From Planctomycetota bacterium (GTDB lineage: Bacteria; Planctomycetota; Planctomycetia; Gemmatales; Gemmataceae): DNA of 64,000 nt. The position numbers were made by a program, and so were the translations under genes. Under the pieces are notes generated by a model, which worked only from the letters and a program-made list of their open reading frames with translations, searched no databases and had not been told where the DNA came from. Below are positions 49,901 to 59,973 of this stretch, piece by piece (the first letter of the stretch is position 1; each line of letters starts with the position of its first letter). The stretch is from positions 1-64,000 of the forward strand of contig QWOS01000111.1 in the NCBI GenBank assembly GCA_003669555.1, given 5' to 3'.

Positions 49901-50213
49901 CGACACCACCAATAATCCATCCCAAAGCCTGGCCTTGCTGAACGATCCGTTTATGCTGTCGATGGCAGCTTTTTGGGCCAACCGGCTGGTGGCGGACGGT
50001 CTTCCCTCCCTGGAGGAGCGGGTGGATTCGATGTTTTTGGCCGCACTGGGACGACCTGCTGTCAGCCATGAACGGCAGCGGTTTGTCGATGCCGTGCGCG
50101 CCTTGGCCGGGGCGCATGGGATTTCCGACAGCGCTATCATGGCCAGCCGGGAAGTCTGGGGCGATGCTGCCCATGCCTTGTTCAATCTCAAGGAGTTCTA
50201 CTTCATCCCATGA
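46926..50213 (+). CDS. PSD1 / DUF1549-DUF1553 planctomycete cytochrome protein
   Basis: [100 protein letters not shown]. Confidence 0.95.
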   Translation: [1095 protein letters not shown]

Positions 50214-51616
50214 GCCAGCCGATACTTCCATCCAGCCGGGTTGGGGGGGGAGATAACCCGGCACCCTGGTCCCGCCGGGGTATGCTTCACGCCAGTTCCA
50301 CCGGGTTTGGCTGGCTGGCTTTTTCAGCCCTTGCCAAACAGGTGGGCCTGCGGGCCGCCTGGGAACCGCATTTTCCACCCAAAGCCCGGACAGTCATTTT
50401 TCTTTTCATGGATGGTGGCGTTTCGCATGTCGATTCGTTCGATCCCAAACCATCTCTCGACAAGTATGCCGGTCAGCCATATCCCGCTGACAAAAATCGC
50501 AAGTGGCAAAAAAGTCCGTGGAAGTTTGCCCGGCATGGTCAAAGTGGCGTTTGGGTCAGTGAGCTCTTTCCGCATATCGCCTCGTGCGCCGATGATATCG
50601 CCGTTGTTCGCTCCATCAAGGCGGATTTGCCCATCCATTCAACCGGCGTGCTGTTTCTGCATACCGGCAACAATCTCGCCGGGAGGCCCAGCCTGGGTTC
50701 CTGGATGAGTTATGGGCTGGGATCCGAGAATCAAAACCTGCCCGGGTATGTGGTGCTCAGTTTTGGGCATGTGCCGGTGGGGGGCATGGAGACTTTTGGC
50801 AGCGGCTTCCTGCCTGCCACCCATGAGGCGACCATCCTCCGGGCCGAAGGGCCCCCTATTGAAAATATTGTCCCTTCAGGGCGCGGCGGGACGCAGAAGG
50901 TAAAGCTTGGTTTTCTGCGCGATCTGGACGGCGCCTTCTCGGCCAGGCTCGGCGGGAATGAGGCTGTGGATAGCGCGATCCGCAATCAGGAACTGGCTGC
51001 CCGGATGCAGTCCCTGGTGCCGGATGTGCTGGACGAAAGCCGGGAATCCCGGGCCACGCGTGAGCTGTACGGACTGGACGACAAAGACTCCGTCACGCGC
51101 CTGTACGCCAGGCAATGCCTGCGGGCGCGGCGCCTGGCTGAGTCGGGTGTGCGCTTCATCCAGGTGAACTGTCCGTACGGTTTATCCAATGGCACCTGGG
51201 ATCAGCATGGCGGGCTGAAGGCCGGGCATGAGAAAAATGCCCGCCAGACGGAACGGGCGATCGCCGGTCTGATCAAGGATCTGAAACAGCGGGGCATGCT
51301 GGAAAGCACCCTGCTGGTGTGGTCGGGCGAATTCGGCCGAACGCCCCATGCCCCCGGGCCGGATGGGCGTGACCATCACAGTACCTGCTTCAGCATGTTT
51401 TTCGCGGGGGGTGGGGTGAAAGGTGGGACCACCTATGGAACCAGCGACGAATTCGGCATGTACCCGGCCGAGAATCCTTGCGACATGCATGACATGCATG
51501 CCACCATCCTGCACCTTGCCGGGCTGCATCATGAGCAGCTCACTTTCCGCCATAGCGGCAGGGATTTCCGTCTCACCGATGTCCATGGGAAAGTTTTGAA
51601 GGGTTTGCTGTTGTGA
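50210..51616 (+). CDS. DUF1501 domain-containing protein
   Basis: FLFMDGGVSHVDSFDPKPSLDKYAGQ; GEFGRTPHAPGPDGRDHHSTCFSMFFAGGGVKGG; ATG overlaps the preceding stop. Confidence 0.95.
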   Translation: MSQPILPSSRVGGGDNPAPWSRRGMLHASSTGFGWLAFSALAKQVGLRAAWEPHFPPKARTVIFLFMDGGVSHVDSFDPKPSLDKYAGQPYPADKNRKWQKSPWKFARHGQSGVWVSELFPHIASCADDIAVVRSIKADLPIHSTGVLFLHTGNNLAGRPSLGSWMSYGLGSENQNLPGYVVLSFGHVPVGGMETFGSGFLPATHEATILRAEGPPIENIVPSGRGGTQKVKLGFLRDLDGAFSARLGGNEAVDSAIRNQELAARMQSLVPDVLDESRESRATRELYGLDDKDSVTRLYARQCLRARRLAESGVRFIQVNCPYGLSNGTWDQHGGLKAGHEKNARQTERAIAGLIKDLKQRGMLESTLLVWSGEFGRTPHAPGPDGRDHHSTCFSMFFAGGGVKGGTTYGTSDEFGMYPAENPCDMHDMHATILHLAGLHHEQLTFRHSGRDFRLTDVHGKVLKGLLL

Positions 51617-51628
51617 TTGCTGAAAAGA

Positions 51629-51672
51629 ACACGGGCCAATCCAGGGCCTGAAGGCCATGAATCAGCCCGTGT
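51629..51672. terminator. bidirectional hairpin between convergent genes
   Basis: ACACGGGC (51629-51636) and GCCCGTGT (51665-51672) with an internal GGCC-TGAA-GGCC. Confidence 0.4.
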
Positions 51673-51691
51673 GATTGCCGGATTTCGTTCC

Positions 51692-54600
51692 CTACTTCAG
51701 CGACCCCAGAAATGCCATCAGGTCCAGGAACTCGCCTGGTGACATGGCTCCCGCCAGGCCTTCGGGCATGCTGCTTTGCTTCAGCATCTGTTTCTCCTCG
51801 ATATCAGCCGTCTTGATGGTGCGCTTCTGTTTTCCGTCGAAAATGACCACCTCGTCTTTGGTTTCACTGAGTAGCAGGCCATTGATGGTCTTGCCGTCGG
51901 AGGTGGACAGCACGGTGGCGTAGTACTTCTTGTCCACTTCGGCGTTGGGATTGATCATCGATTCCACCAGCTTGTAAGGGGTCAGCCGGCTTGCCACCTT
52001 GTCGAGAATGGGACCGAATTCAGAACCCTCGTTGGTGGCCTTGTGGCAGGCGGTGCAGTTGCGCAGGAAGACCGCGCGGCCTTTGGATATCTCGCCACCT
52101 TTAGTATCGACGATAGCCTGCATGGCTTTGCTCTTCGCCTCCTCGGGTTGCTGATCTTTGCCCAGTAGCACCTGCAGGTGCGGGATCATCCCCGCCACAC
52201 GCTTGTCAGCGGCGAGCAGGCCATCGAGAATCCGGGCTTGCTCAGGGTTACCCTTGGCGAGCTCACCCTTGATATAGCCAGCCCGCCAGGTTTCCAGATT
52301 GGCACCCAGGGCGGCATCGGCGGTGTAGCGCACCCAGTAATCGCCAGGCCAGGTGGTCATGGCGTTCAGCACCGCATCCATTGCCTGGGTGGTGCTGAAG
52401 AAGCTCAGACCGCGGATCGCTTCGGTCACCACCCGTGGCTGGGTGCTTTTTGCGGCGGTCAGCAGCAGCTCCTGGGCATTGGCAAGACGATCACGCTCAT
52501 CCGCGATTACCCGCACCGCAGCAGCGCGGGCTTCGGGGGACTTGCTGGCCAGCACCTGCCGCAACAGCCCCTGGTCGTTCTGATGCAAACCCTGGCGCAC
52601 CCACAACGCCTCAGTGCGGAGTCTTTCGCTGACGGGATCGGTGGCATCGAGAGCGCCGACCCAGGTATCCAGGGCCCGCAGCACTTCTGCGGCTGGTCTG
52701 GCTTGCAGTTCGCGGCGAACCCGGTAGCGGGTGCGCCATTCCGGTTCGCGGAACTGCTCGAGCAGCTCGGTGACCGGTTTGCCTTGCTGGGTGACGGGCT
52801 TCAACAAGGGCTTGTCCTTATAGACCAGACGATAGATGCGGCCGTGGACATGGTCGCGGTTGGGGTCACGCTGCGAGTACTGCATGTGACCGATCAGCGG
52901 GTTGGCCCAGTCGCCGAACCAGAGGGCGCCATCGGGGCCGATTTGCGGATCAACCGGCCTGAAGTGCTTGTCGGTGGATTTGATCAGGTCGAAGGGGTTT
53001 TTTGGATCGGCTGGGTTGTGACGCACCCGGGTGCCCTTGAAGCCGGCCCCGTCATCGCTGAAGGTCCAGCGCGGGATACCATTCATGTTAATGACACAGG
53101 CGTAAAGGAACTGGCCCTGGATGTTGTCCGGGAACTGGCGGGTGTTCAGGAACTCGCTGCCCACCACCGGGCGCATGCCCTCGGTGTTGAAGACGGTGTT
53201 CAGGCCCTTGCGGCCCCGGTACTGGGCTCCCGAGAGCGGTGTATCCCAGTGCTGGCTGGCCATGGTGCCGTCGCCGCAGAAGCCCTGTCCCCATTGGTCA
53301 AAGACATAGCACCAGGGGTTGCCATAACCGGGTGTCACAAAATGGCGCACCTTCCAGGTGCGAGGATCAACCACATACGATCCCGGGGTGCCAAAGTTGC
53401 GGAAGGCGCCCCAGGGGGTCTCGATGGCGGTGCTCATGGCCACGCCCTCGAGCATGTGCAGCAGGCCGCTGTTACTGAATTCGAAAGCTCCCACGGTGTG
53501 GTGGGTGTCCTCGGTCGCCCAGCCGTCCAGGACATGGGTCACCTGATCGGCTTTGTCATCACCGTCGGTGTCCTTCAGCCAGAGGATGCGGGGCTGGTCC
53601 ACCACCAGCACGCCCCCGTTGAAGAATTCGAAGCCGGTGGGGCACTGGAGTTTGTCATAAAAAACAGTTGACTTGTCGGCTTTGCCATCGTTGTCGGTGT
53701 CTTCCAGAATGACCAGCTTGTCGCTGGGCTTGGGGTCACCGGGTTTCCAGAGAGGATAGCTGGGCATGGTGGAGACCCATAGCCGGCCTTTGGCGTCGAA
53801 ACTCATTTGCACCGGTTTGGCGATTTCCGGGAATTTGCTTTCGTCAGCAAAGAGTTTGATCTCGAAGCCCGGCGGGACGATGCAGGATTTGATCAACTCG
53901 TCAGGGGGCAGTATTTTTGGGCCTCCCTCCTGGTTTTCGCTGTATTTCTGGCCGGGAACGCCGAATCGGGTGTTGGGGGTGTACAGGTCACCGGTTTTTG
54001 AATCATCGGGTTGGGCTGGAACGGTTTTTCCAGCGGCAATATCCCAGACATACTGGTCACGCACGGCTGCCATGGCGCGGATTTTGGCGTATTCCCGAGG
54101 GAAGGTTTCGGTATCCCAGGTGCGACGGCCACCATAGACATACCAGCCATTCAGCATGCGGTAATCCTGCTGGTGAACCCAGGACTTGTCGTTGACGGCG
54201 GCGCGGAGCTTCTCGTAACTGGCGCCATTGGCAGGGCCAGGATTGGCACCGCCGAAGAGGGCGTTGTCGAGCAGTGCGCCAACCACACGGTCGCCGGCCT
54301 CGTTCAGGTGGCAGCCGTTGATGGTAAGCCGGGCGCCCTGATTCCCGGCGAAAGGTTTTTGGGTGGGTGTGAACAGATCCACAAAGGCCAGATTGCGTTT
54401 GGCGGCCACACGCTGGGTGGCGGTGGTGTAGAGGGCTAAAGCGGCATTCCGCTCGCTGGCACTGGGCAGCAGCGGGTCGCCGGTTTTCTCGAAGGCGATG
54501 GGCGAAACCAGGACAAAACGCGGCGGGCTGCCGGCGTCGTCCCGGGCATATTTTTGGGCGTATTCGTCGAGAAAAGCTTCATAAGTCCGTTCGTACTCGG

Positions 54601-55033
54601 GCAGGCCAGCCGCGCCCTGGAACGACTCGTTGTAGCCGAAAAAGCAGAGGAGGGTGTCCGGGTTGAATGAAAAAAGTGGGTCATCCAGTTTAGTGTAATC
54701 GGAGGGGCGCTGGCGATTACCGACCTCGTCGGCGGGACGGGAGAAATTGCGGAAGACCAGCTTTTTATCGGTGAAGCGCTGTTGCAGCAGAGTCTCAAAG
54801 GCTCCAAAGAGGTTGAAGCGCTCGCCCGTGCTGTTGCCCACCAGGGCGATCCGCTCGCCGTTCTGGAGCAGCAGGGGCAGGGTGCTGGAAGGCAGGGCCT
54901 CTTTTTTGGGCCGGGGTTTGGGTTTGAGGAGTCCCTCCGCAGTGCGGGGCGCTTGAGAGGTGCCCTGTCCCGGCGCCAGGGAGATGAGCCAAACCGCCAT
55001 CAGGGTGAAAGTGGCAAAACGGAACTTGTGCAT
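51692..55033 (-). CDS. PVC-type heme-binding CxxCH protein with N-terminal SGNH/GDSL-like domain and HEAT-like repeats
   Basis: ERIALVGNSTGERFNLFG...; FEIKLFADESKFPEIAKPVQMSFDAKGRLWVSTMPSYPLW; LRNCTACHKATNEGSEFGP. Confidence 0.92.
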   Translation of the reverse strand: MHKFRFATFTLMAVWLISLAPGQGTSQAPRTAEGLLKPKPRPKKEALPSSTLPLLLQNGERIALVGNSTGERFNLFGAFETLLQQRFTDKKLVFRNFSRPADEVGNRQRPSDYTKLDDPLFSFNPDTLLCFFGYNESFQGAAGLPEYERTYEAFLDEYAQKYARDDAGSPPRFVLVSPIAFEKTGDPLLPSASERNAALALYTTATQRVAAKRNLAFVDLFTPTQKPFAGNQGARLTINGCHLNEAGDRVVGALLDNALFGGANPGPANGASYEKLRAAVNDKSWVHQQDYRMLNGWYVYGGRRTWDTETFPREYAKIRAMAAVRDQYVWDIAAGKTVPAQPDDSKTGDLYTPNTRFGVPGQKYSENQEGGPKILPPDELIKSCIVPPGFEIKLFADESKFPEIAKPVQMSFDAKGRLWVSTMPSYPLWKPGDPKPSDKLVILEDTDNDGKADKSTVFYDKLQCPTGFEFFNGGVLVVDQPRILWLKDTDGDDKADQVTHVLDGWATEDTHHTVGAFEFSNSGLLHMLEGVAMSTAIETPWGAFRNFGTPGSYVVDPRTWKVRHFVTPGYGNPWCYVFDQWGQGFCGDGTMASQHWDTPLSGAQYRGRKGLNTVFNTEGMRPVVGSEFLNTRQFPDNIQGQFLYACVINMNGIPRWTFSDDGAGFKGTRVRHNPADPKNPFDLIKSTDKHFRPVDPQIGPDGALWFGDWANPLIGHMQYSQRDPNRDHVHGRIYRLVYKDKPLLKPVTQQGKPVTELLEQFREPEWRTRYRVRRELQARPAAEVLRALDTWVGALDATDPVSERLRTEALWVRQGLHQNDQGLLRQVLASKSPEARAAAVRVIADERDRLANAQELLLTAAKSTQPRVVTEAIRGLSFFSTTQAMDAVLNAMTTWPGDYWVRYTADAALGANLETWRAGYIKGELAKGNPEQARILDGLLAADKRVAGMIPHLQVLLGKDQQPEEAKSKAMQAIVDTKGGEISKGRAVFLRNCTACHKATNEGSEFGPILDKVASRLTPYKLVESMINPNAEVDKKYYATVLSTSDGKTINGLLLSETKDEVVIFDGKQKRTIKTADIEEKQMLKQSSMPEGLAGAMSPGEFLDLMAFLGSLK

Positions 55034-55262
55034 GACAGGCAACTCGGCGGGGCAAAGCGTGGATTTTCTACCGAACGGCATTATTCCACAAAAGGCAGGC
55101 CCGGGCAAAGGAAGGTCGAAAAAAAATGGTAGAGCATGACCAGCCAGGAAAAAGTGGCACCCGGTTGCCGTTTGCCCGGCCAACTATGCGCCGTTACAAT
55201 GAAAATGCCCGCCAAGCCGCATCCTCGGGGTGCGGAACGGTTGATCAATTGGTCAGCTCTGG

Positions 55263-58200
55263 ATGAACCCTATGCCGTTCTTTCGCTGCTTTGCCGCTGG
55301 ATTTTTCCTGCTGTCTGTCTGGGGACAGGCTGGTTGGGCAGATGATGCTACCGATTTTTTCGAAAACAAGGTGCGCCCGGTGCTGGCGGAGCACTGCCAA
55401 AAGTGCCATTCCGTGGGTGAAGGCAGGAAAGTGAAAGGGGGGCTTAGGCTGGATAGCCGAGCCAATCTGCTCAAAGGGGGTGATACCGGGCCTGCCGTGG
55501 TGCCCGGAGAACCGGGAAAAAGCCTGATGATGAAAGTCCTTGGTTATCAGGATGATGTGCAGATGCCGCCCAAAGGCAAGCTTTCCGATGCGGTTATCGC
55601 GGATATGACCCGCTGGGTGAAGGACGGGGCGGTCTGGCCCGGGGATGGCCCTGCTGGTTCTGGGAAAAAAGAAGCCTTCAGCGTGGCTGATCGCCGCGCA
55701 GCCCATTGGGCCTGGCGTCCGCTGGCTAATCCTGCTGCTCCCGCTGGTGCGGGTGACCCTGTTGATCGTTGGCTGGCGGGGGCCCGCCAGGCGCATGGGG
55801 TGGGAGAGGCACCTGCCACCAGCAAGGCATCGCTTTTGCGCCGGCTCACTTTCGACCTCACCGGCATGCCGCCCACGCCTGCTGAAACGCGGGCTTTCCT
55901 GGCGGATTCTTCACCGGGTGCGCTGGAGCGGCAGATCGACCGCCTGTTGGCGTCGCCCCGCTTTGGCGAGCACTGGGGTCGTCATTGGCTGGATCTGGTG
56001 CGTTATGCCGAGACCCGCGGTCATGAGTTCGATTTCCACACCCCCAACGCCTGGCAGTACCGCGATTATGTGATCCGCGCGTTGAACGCCGATGTGCCCT
56101 ACAACCAGATGGTTACCGAGCATATTGCTGGTGATCTGGTGGCCAAGCCTCGCCTCGACCCTGAAAAGGGGTTCAACGAATCGGTGCTGGGCACGGGCTT
56201 CTTTTTCCTGGGCGAAGAGGTGCATAGCCCTGTCGATGTGCGACAAGACGAAGCGGACAGGTTTGATAACCGTATCGATGTGCTGGGCAAGGCGTTTTTA
56301 GGCCTCACGGTTGCCTGCGCCCGCTGCCATGACCACAAGTTCGATGCCATCAGCGCCGCCGATTATTACGCTCTCTACGCTGTGATGGAGAGCACACGCT
56401 ACCGTTTGGTACGATTCGAGGCCATTGAGGCCGAGAAGCGGTTGGCTGACAAGCTGGCAGGGCTTCGGAAAGCCAGCAAGGACTCGCTGGCCAAGGCTTT
56501 GGCGGCGGAGGTCCAACCCCTGGTGGCCCAGTGGCCTATGCTGGAAAAAGCAGCGGTGGATTTGGCGCGGAAATACCAGGGCAAGCCGGTCAATGACCAG
56601 GTGCTTCAGGAGATTCGCCAACGGGCCACCGTGGATCAACTGCAGGGCGGATGGCTGGAAAAGCTGGTGCGCGCCCTGGTTGACCCGGGCTTGAAGGCTG
56701 ACGATCCCCTGCGGATGCTTTTCCCCACGAAGAAAGCTGATGGCTTGCCGGCGAAGGGGAATTGGAAAACCCTGGTTGATTATGCGACCAGTGATAACCA
56801 CGACTGGTTGCCCGATGGCCAGGCGTTTGGCCAGGGGAAGGTGGTGCCGGGTGATGTCAGCCTTGCCAAAGCAAAGCCAGGCTGGGCGATGGAGACCGCT
56901 TATTCTGCCCGCCGCGATGCCTTCTGGCCCGAACCGAAAATCGCCCCCGGTCAGCAACTCGACCCCAGCAGCCTGAGCTACCAGCGCTCTGGCAACACCC
57001 TGATTACCCCCACTTTCACTGTGGGCAGTGGCCAGGTGAAGGTCCTGCTGTCCGGCAAAGGCAAAATCTATGCCGCAGTCGGGTCGCATGTGATGGTGAT
57101 GGGCCCCCTGCATGGCGAAATGGTCGCGGGGTTCGATCACGGCAACACCTCCAGATGGTTCGGCATGAACCTGGCCCGCTACAGCGGCCTGCCTTGCCGG
57201 CTTGAAATCACCAGTGATGATCCGGATTGTCGGGTTTCAATGGTTGGCGAAGGGGATGCGCCAGCTTCGGTACAGCCCAGTGGTTTTGCTGTGGGTTCTT
57301 TACTGGGCGTTTGGCAAAAAGCGTTGGCCAGTGGAACTTTTCCCGTGTTGGCCGGTGACCAGGCGGCTGTTCTCAACCGTCTGATCCGGCTGCTGGAACC
57401 CACCGGTGACCAATCCGCCCAGGCTGTGCTGGTCTGGCGCCAGAAAGAGGAGGCTCTGAAGGCTGAAATTCCTCCCCCCTCCCGGCTGGCGCCAGCCTGT
57501 GGCGATATCCAGGGGATTAACGAGAAGGTCTTTGTGCGTGGCTCGCACAAGGTGCCGGGCGCAGAGGTACCCCGGCGCTATCTCGAGGCAATCGACTCCA
57601 CCCCGCTGGTTGGCTATGGCAGTGGCCGGCTGGATTTGGCGAATAAAATTGCCAATCCCACTCTGACCCCACTCGTGCCCCGTGTGGTTGTCAACCGCGT
57701 TTGGCACCATCTGTTTGGCAAAGGCATCGTTCCCACGGTGGATAATTTTGGCGTGCTGGGTGAGGAACCCAGCCACCCTGAGCTACTCGACTACCTGGCG
57801 ACCGGGTTCGTCCATGACGGCTGGTCTTTGAAAAAGCTGGTTCGCAGTCTGGTGCTCACCCGGGCTTATGCGCTTTCCACCCGTGGCGATGCCGCTGATT
57901 TGGCCAAAGATCCCGGCAACCAATGGTTGGGCCATGCGCGCGTGCAGCGCCTGTCAGGTGAGGAGATCCGCGATGCTTTGCTGGCGTTGTCGGGTCGGCT
58001 GGATGAAAAACAGTTTGGAGAGCCTGTGCCGCCCCACATTGGCGAGTATCAGGATGGCCGGGGCAAGCCGGGGCAGGGCCCGCTGGATGGCGCTGGCAGG
58101 CGGAGCATCTACCTGGGAGTGCGACGCAATTTCCTGTCGCCCTGGATGCTGGCGTTTGATACCCCCGCGCCTTTTTCAACTATGGGTCGAAGGTCCAGCA

Positions 58201-58481
58201 GCAATGTTCCGGCGCAATCGCTGGTCCTTCTGAACGATCCGCTGGTGCGTGAAATGTGCCGGCTGTGGGCTGATCGCGAGATGAAGACCACGGGTAACGA
58301 ATCGGCCCGGGTGTCCAGGATGGCGCTGGCCGCCTATGGCCGCGAGGCCAGCACCGCTGAAGTGGAGGTGCTAAGCAGGTTTTTGCTCGACCAGGCTGCG
58401 GCTGGGGCCCCGGAAGCGGAACGCCTGACGGCTTTGGCGCACGCCTTGGTCAACACCCGTGAATTCATCTTCCTGCGCTAG
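55263..58481 (+). CDS. PSD1 / DUF1549-DUF1553 planctomycete cytochrome protein (second copy)
   Basis: [73 protein letters not shown]. Confidence 0.95.
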   Translation: [1072 protein letters not shown]

Positions 58482-58507
58482 GGCGCAGCTTTGAGGGGAG
58501 TGATGGC

Positions 58508-59956
58508 ATGACAGGCAACTTGCATGGCTGGTCCTGTGGCGTAGGTATGCCCCGCGTGCTCAACCGACGGTCCATGCTCGACCGCTGCGCCCTGGGGTTT
58601 GGCGCGGTGGCTTTCTCCGCGCTGAATGCCCGCAACGGGGCAGCCGCCTCGCTGGACACATCCACAGGTCTGGTGGGTTTGCACCACCCGGCCCGGGCGC
58701 GGGCGGTCATTTTCCTGTACATGGATGGCGGGCCGAGCCAGGTTGACACCTTTGATCCCAAGCCTCTCCTTGACAAATACAATGGGCGCAATCCGGCGGA
58801 ACTGTTCAAGGTGGATCCCACCCAGTTCAACAATGTGGGCAAGGTGCTTGCCTCACCCTGGAAATCCAGGCAGCGGGGGCAATCGGGCCTGCCTGTCAGC
58901 GACCTGCTCCCTGAGTTGGCCCGGCATGCAGACAAGCTGTGTGTGGTGCGCAGCATGGTCGCCAAATTTCCCGAGCATACCAGCGCCAATTATTTCCTGC
59001 ATACCGGATCCGGTTTGCAGGGAAGGCCAAGCTGGGGTGCCTGGCTCAGCTATGGACTGGGCAGCTTCAACCGGGATCTGCCCGGTTTCATGGTGCTTAA
59101 CGGGGGACTGATACCGCCTGGCGGGCTCGACAACTTCAATAGTGGCTTTCTACCGTCCGCCCATCAGGCTTCGGTCCTCAAGGCTGGTAATCGTCCCGTT
59201 GCCAATATCGCCGCTGTCGAGGGGCGGCCCGGCCAGCAGCGCGCCATGCTGAACCTCTCGGCCAGGCTCGATGACGAGCACTTGCGCGCCTTCGGCACCC
59301 ATCCCGAACTCGAGGCAGCCATCGCCAACCAGGAGACCGCCTTCCGCATGCAGGCCTCCATGCCTGCCCTGGTGGATGTTACTGGCGAAAGCCCGGCCAC
59401 CCGCGCGCTGTATGGCATGGACAGCACCTTCGAGCCCACGCGGATCTATGCCCAGCAGTGCCTCCTTGCCCGCCGTTTGGTGGAACGCGGGGCCCGGTTT
59501 ATCGAGATCACTTGTCCGAATGTCGGTTTTGATCGCTGGGACCAGCATTCGGCCTTGAAGGAAGGCCACGAAAAAAACTGCCGGGCTGTGGACCAGCCAA
59601 TTGCCGGCCTGCTGCAAGATCTGGAATCGCGCGGCATGCTGGATGAGACTCTGGTGGTCTTTTCAGGAGAATTTGGCCGCACCCCGTTCGCCCAGGGTGG
59701 CGACGGACGCGACCACAATCCTCAGGGATTTTCCATCTGGATGGCGGGTGGCGGTGTGCGAGGCGGCATGGCTCATGGCGCCACCGACGAATGGGGCTAC
59801 CGGGCTGTGCAGGACAAGGTGGAGGTCCATGACCTGCATGCCACCATGTTGCATTTGCTGGGAATAGATCACAAGCGGCTTACCATGCGCTGGGGCGGTC
59901 GCGACATGCGCCTGACCGATGTGCATGGTGAGGTGGTCCGGCCCATTTTGGCCTGA
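58508..59956 (+). CDS. DUF1501 domain-containing protein (second copy)
   Basis: FLYMDGGPSQVDTFDPKPLLDKYNGR; SGEFGRTPFAQGGDGRDHNPQGFSIWMAGGGVRGG. Confidence 0.95.
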   Translation: MTGNLHGWSCGVGMPRVLNRRSMLDRCALGFGAVAFSALNARNGAAASLDTSTGLVGLHHPARARAVIFLYMDGGPSQVDTFDPKPLLDKYNGRNPAELFKVDPTQFNNVGKVLASPWKSRQRGQSGLPVSDLLPELARHADKLCVVRSMVAKFPEHTSANYFLHTGSGLQGRPSWGAWLSYGLGSFNRDLPGFMVLNGGLIPPGGLDNFNSGFLPSAHQASVLKAGNRPVANIAAVEGRPGQQRAMLNLSARLDDEHLRAFGTHPELEAAIANQETAFRMQASMPALVDVTGESPATRALYGMDSTFEPTRIYAQQCLLARRLVERGARFIEITCPNVGFDRWDQHSALKEGHEKNCRAVDQPIAGLLQDLESRGMLDETLVVFSGEFGRTPFAQGGDGRDHNPQGFSIWMAGGGVRGGMAHGATDEWGYRAVQDKVEVHDLHATMLHLLGIDHKRLTMRWGGRDMRLTDVHGEVVRPILA

Positions 59957-59973
59957 ATTGGTCCGGCCGGACC

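Noticed and set aside
52178-53671. 497-aa plus-strand ORF
   Set aside because: Antisense to the PVC-heme gene, which has clear domain motifs.
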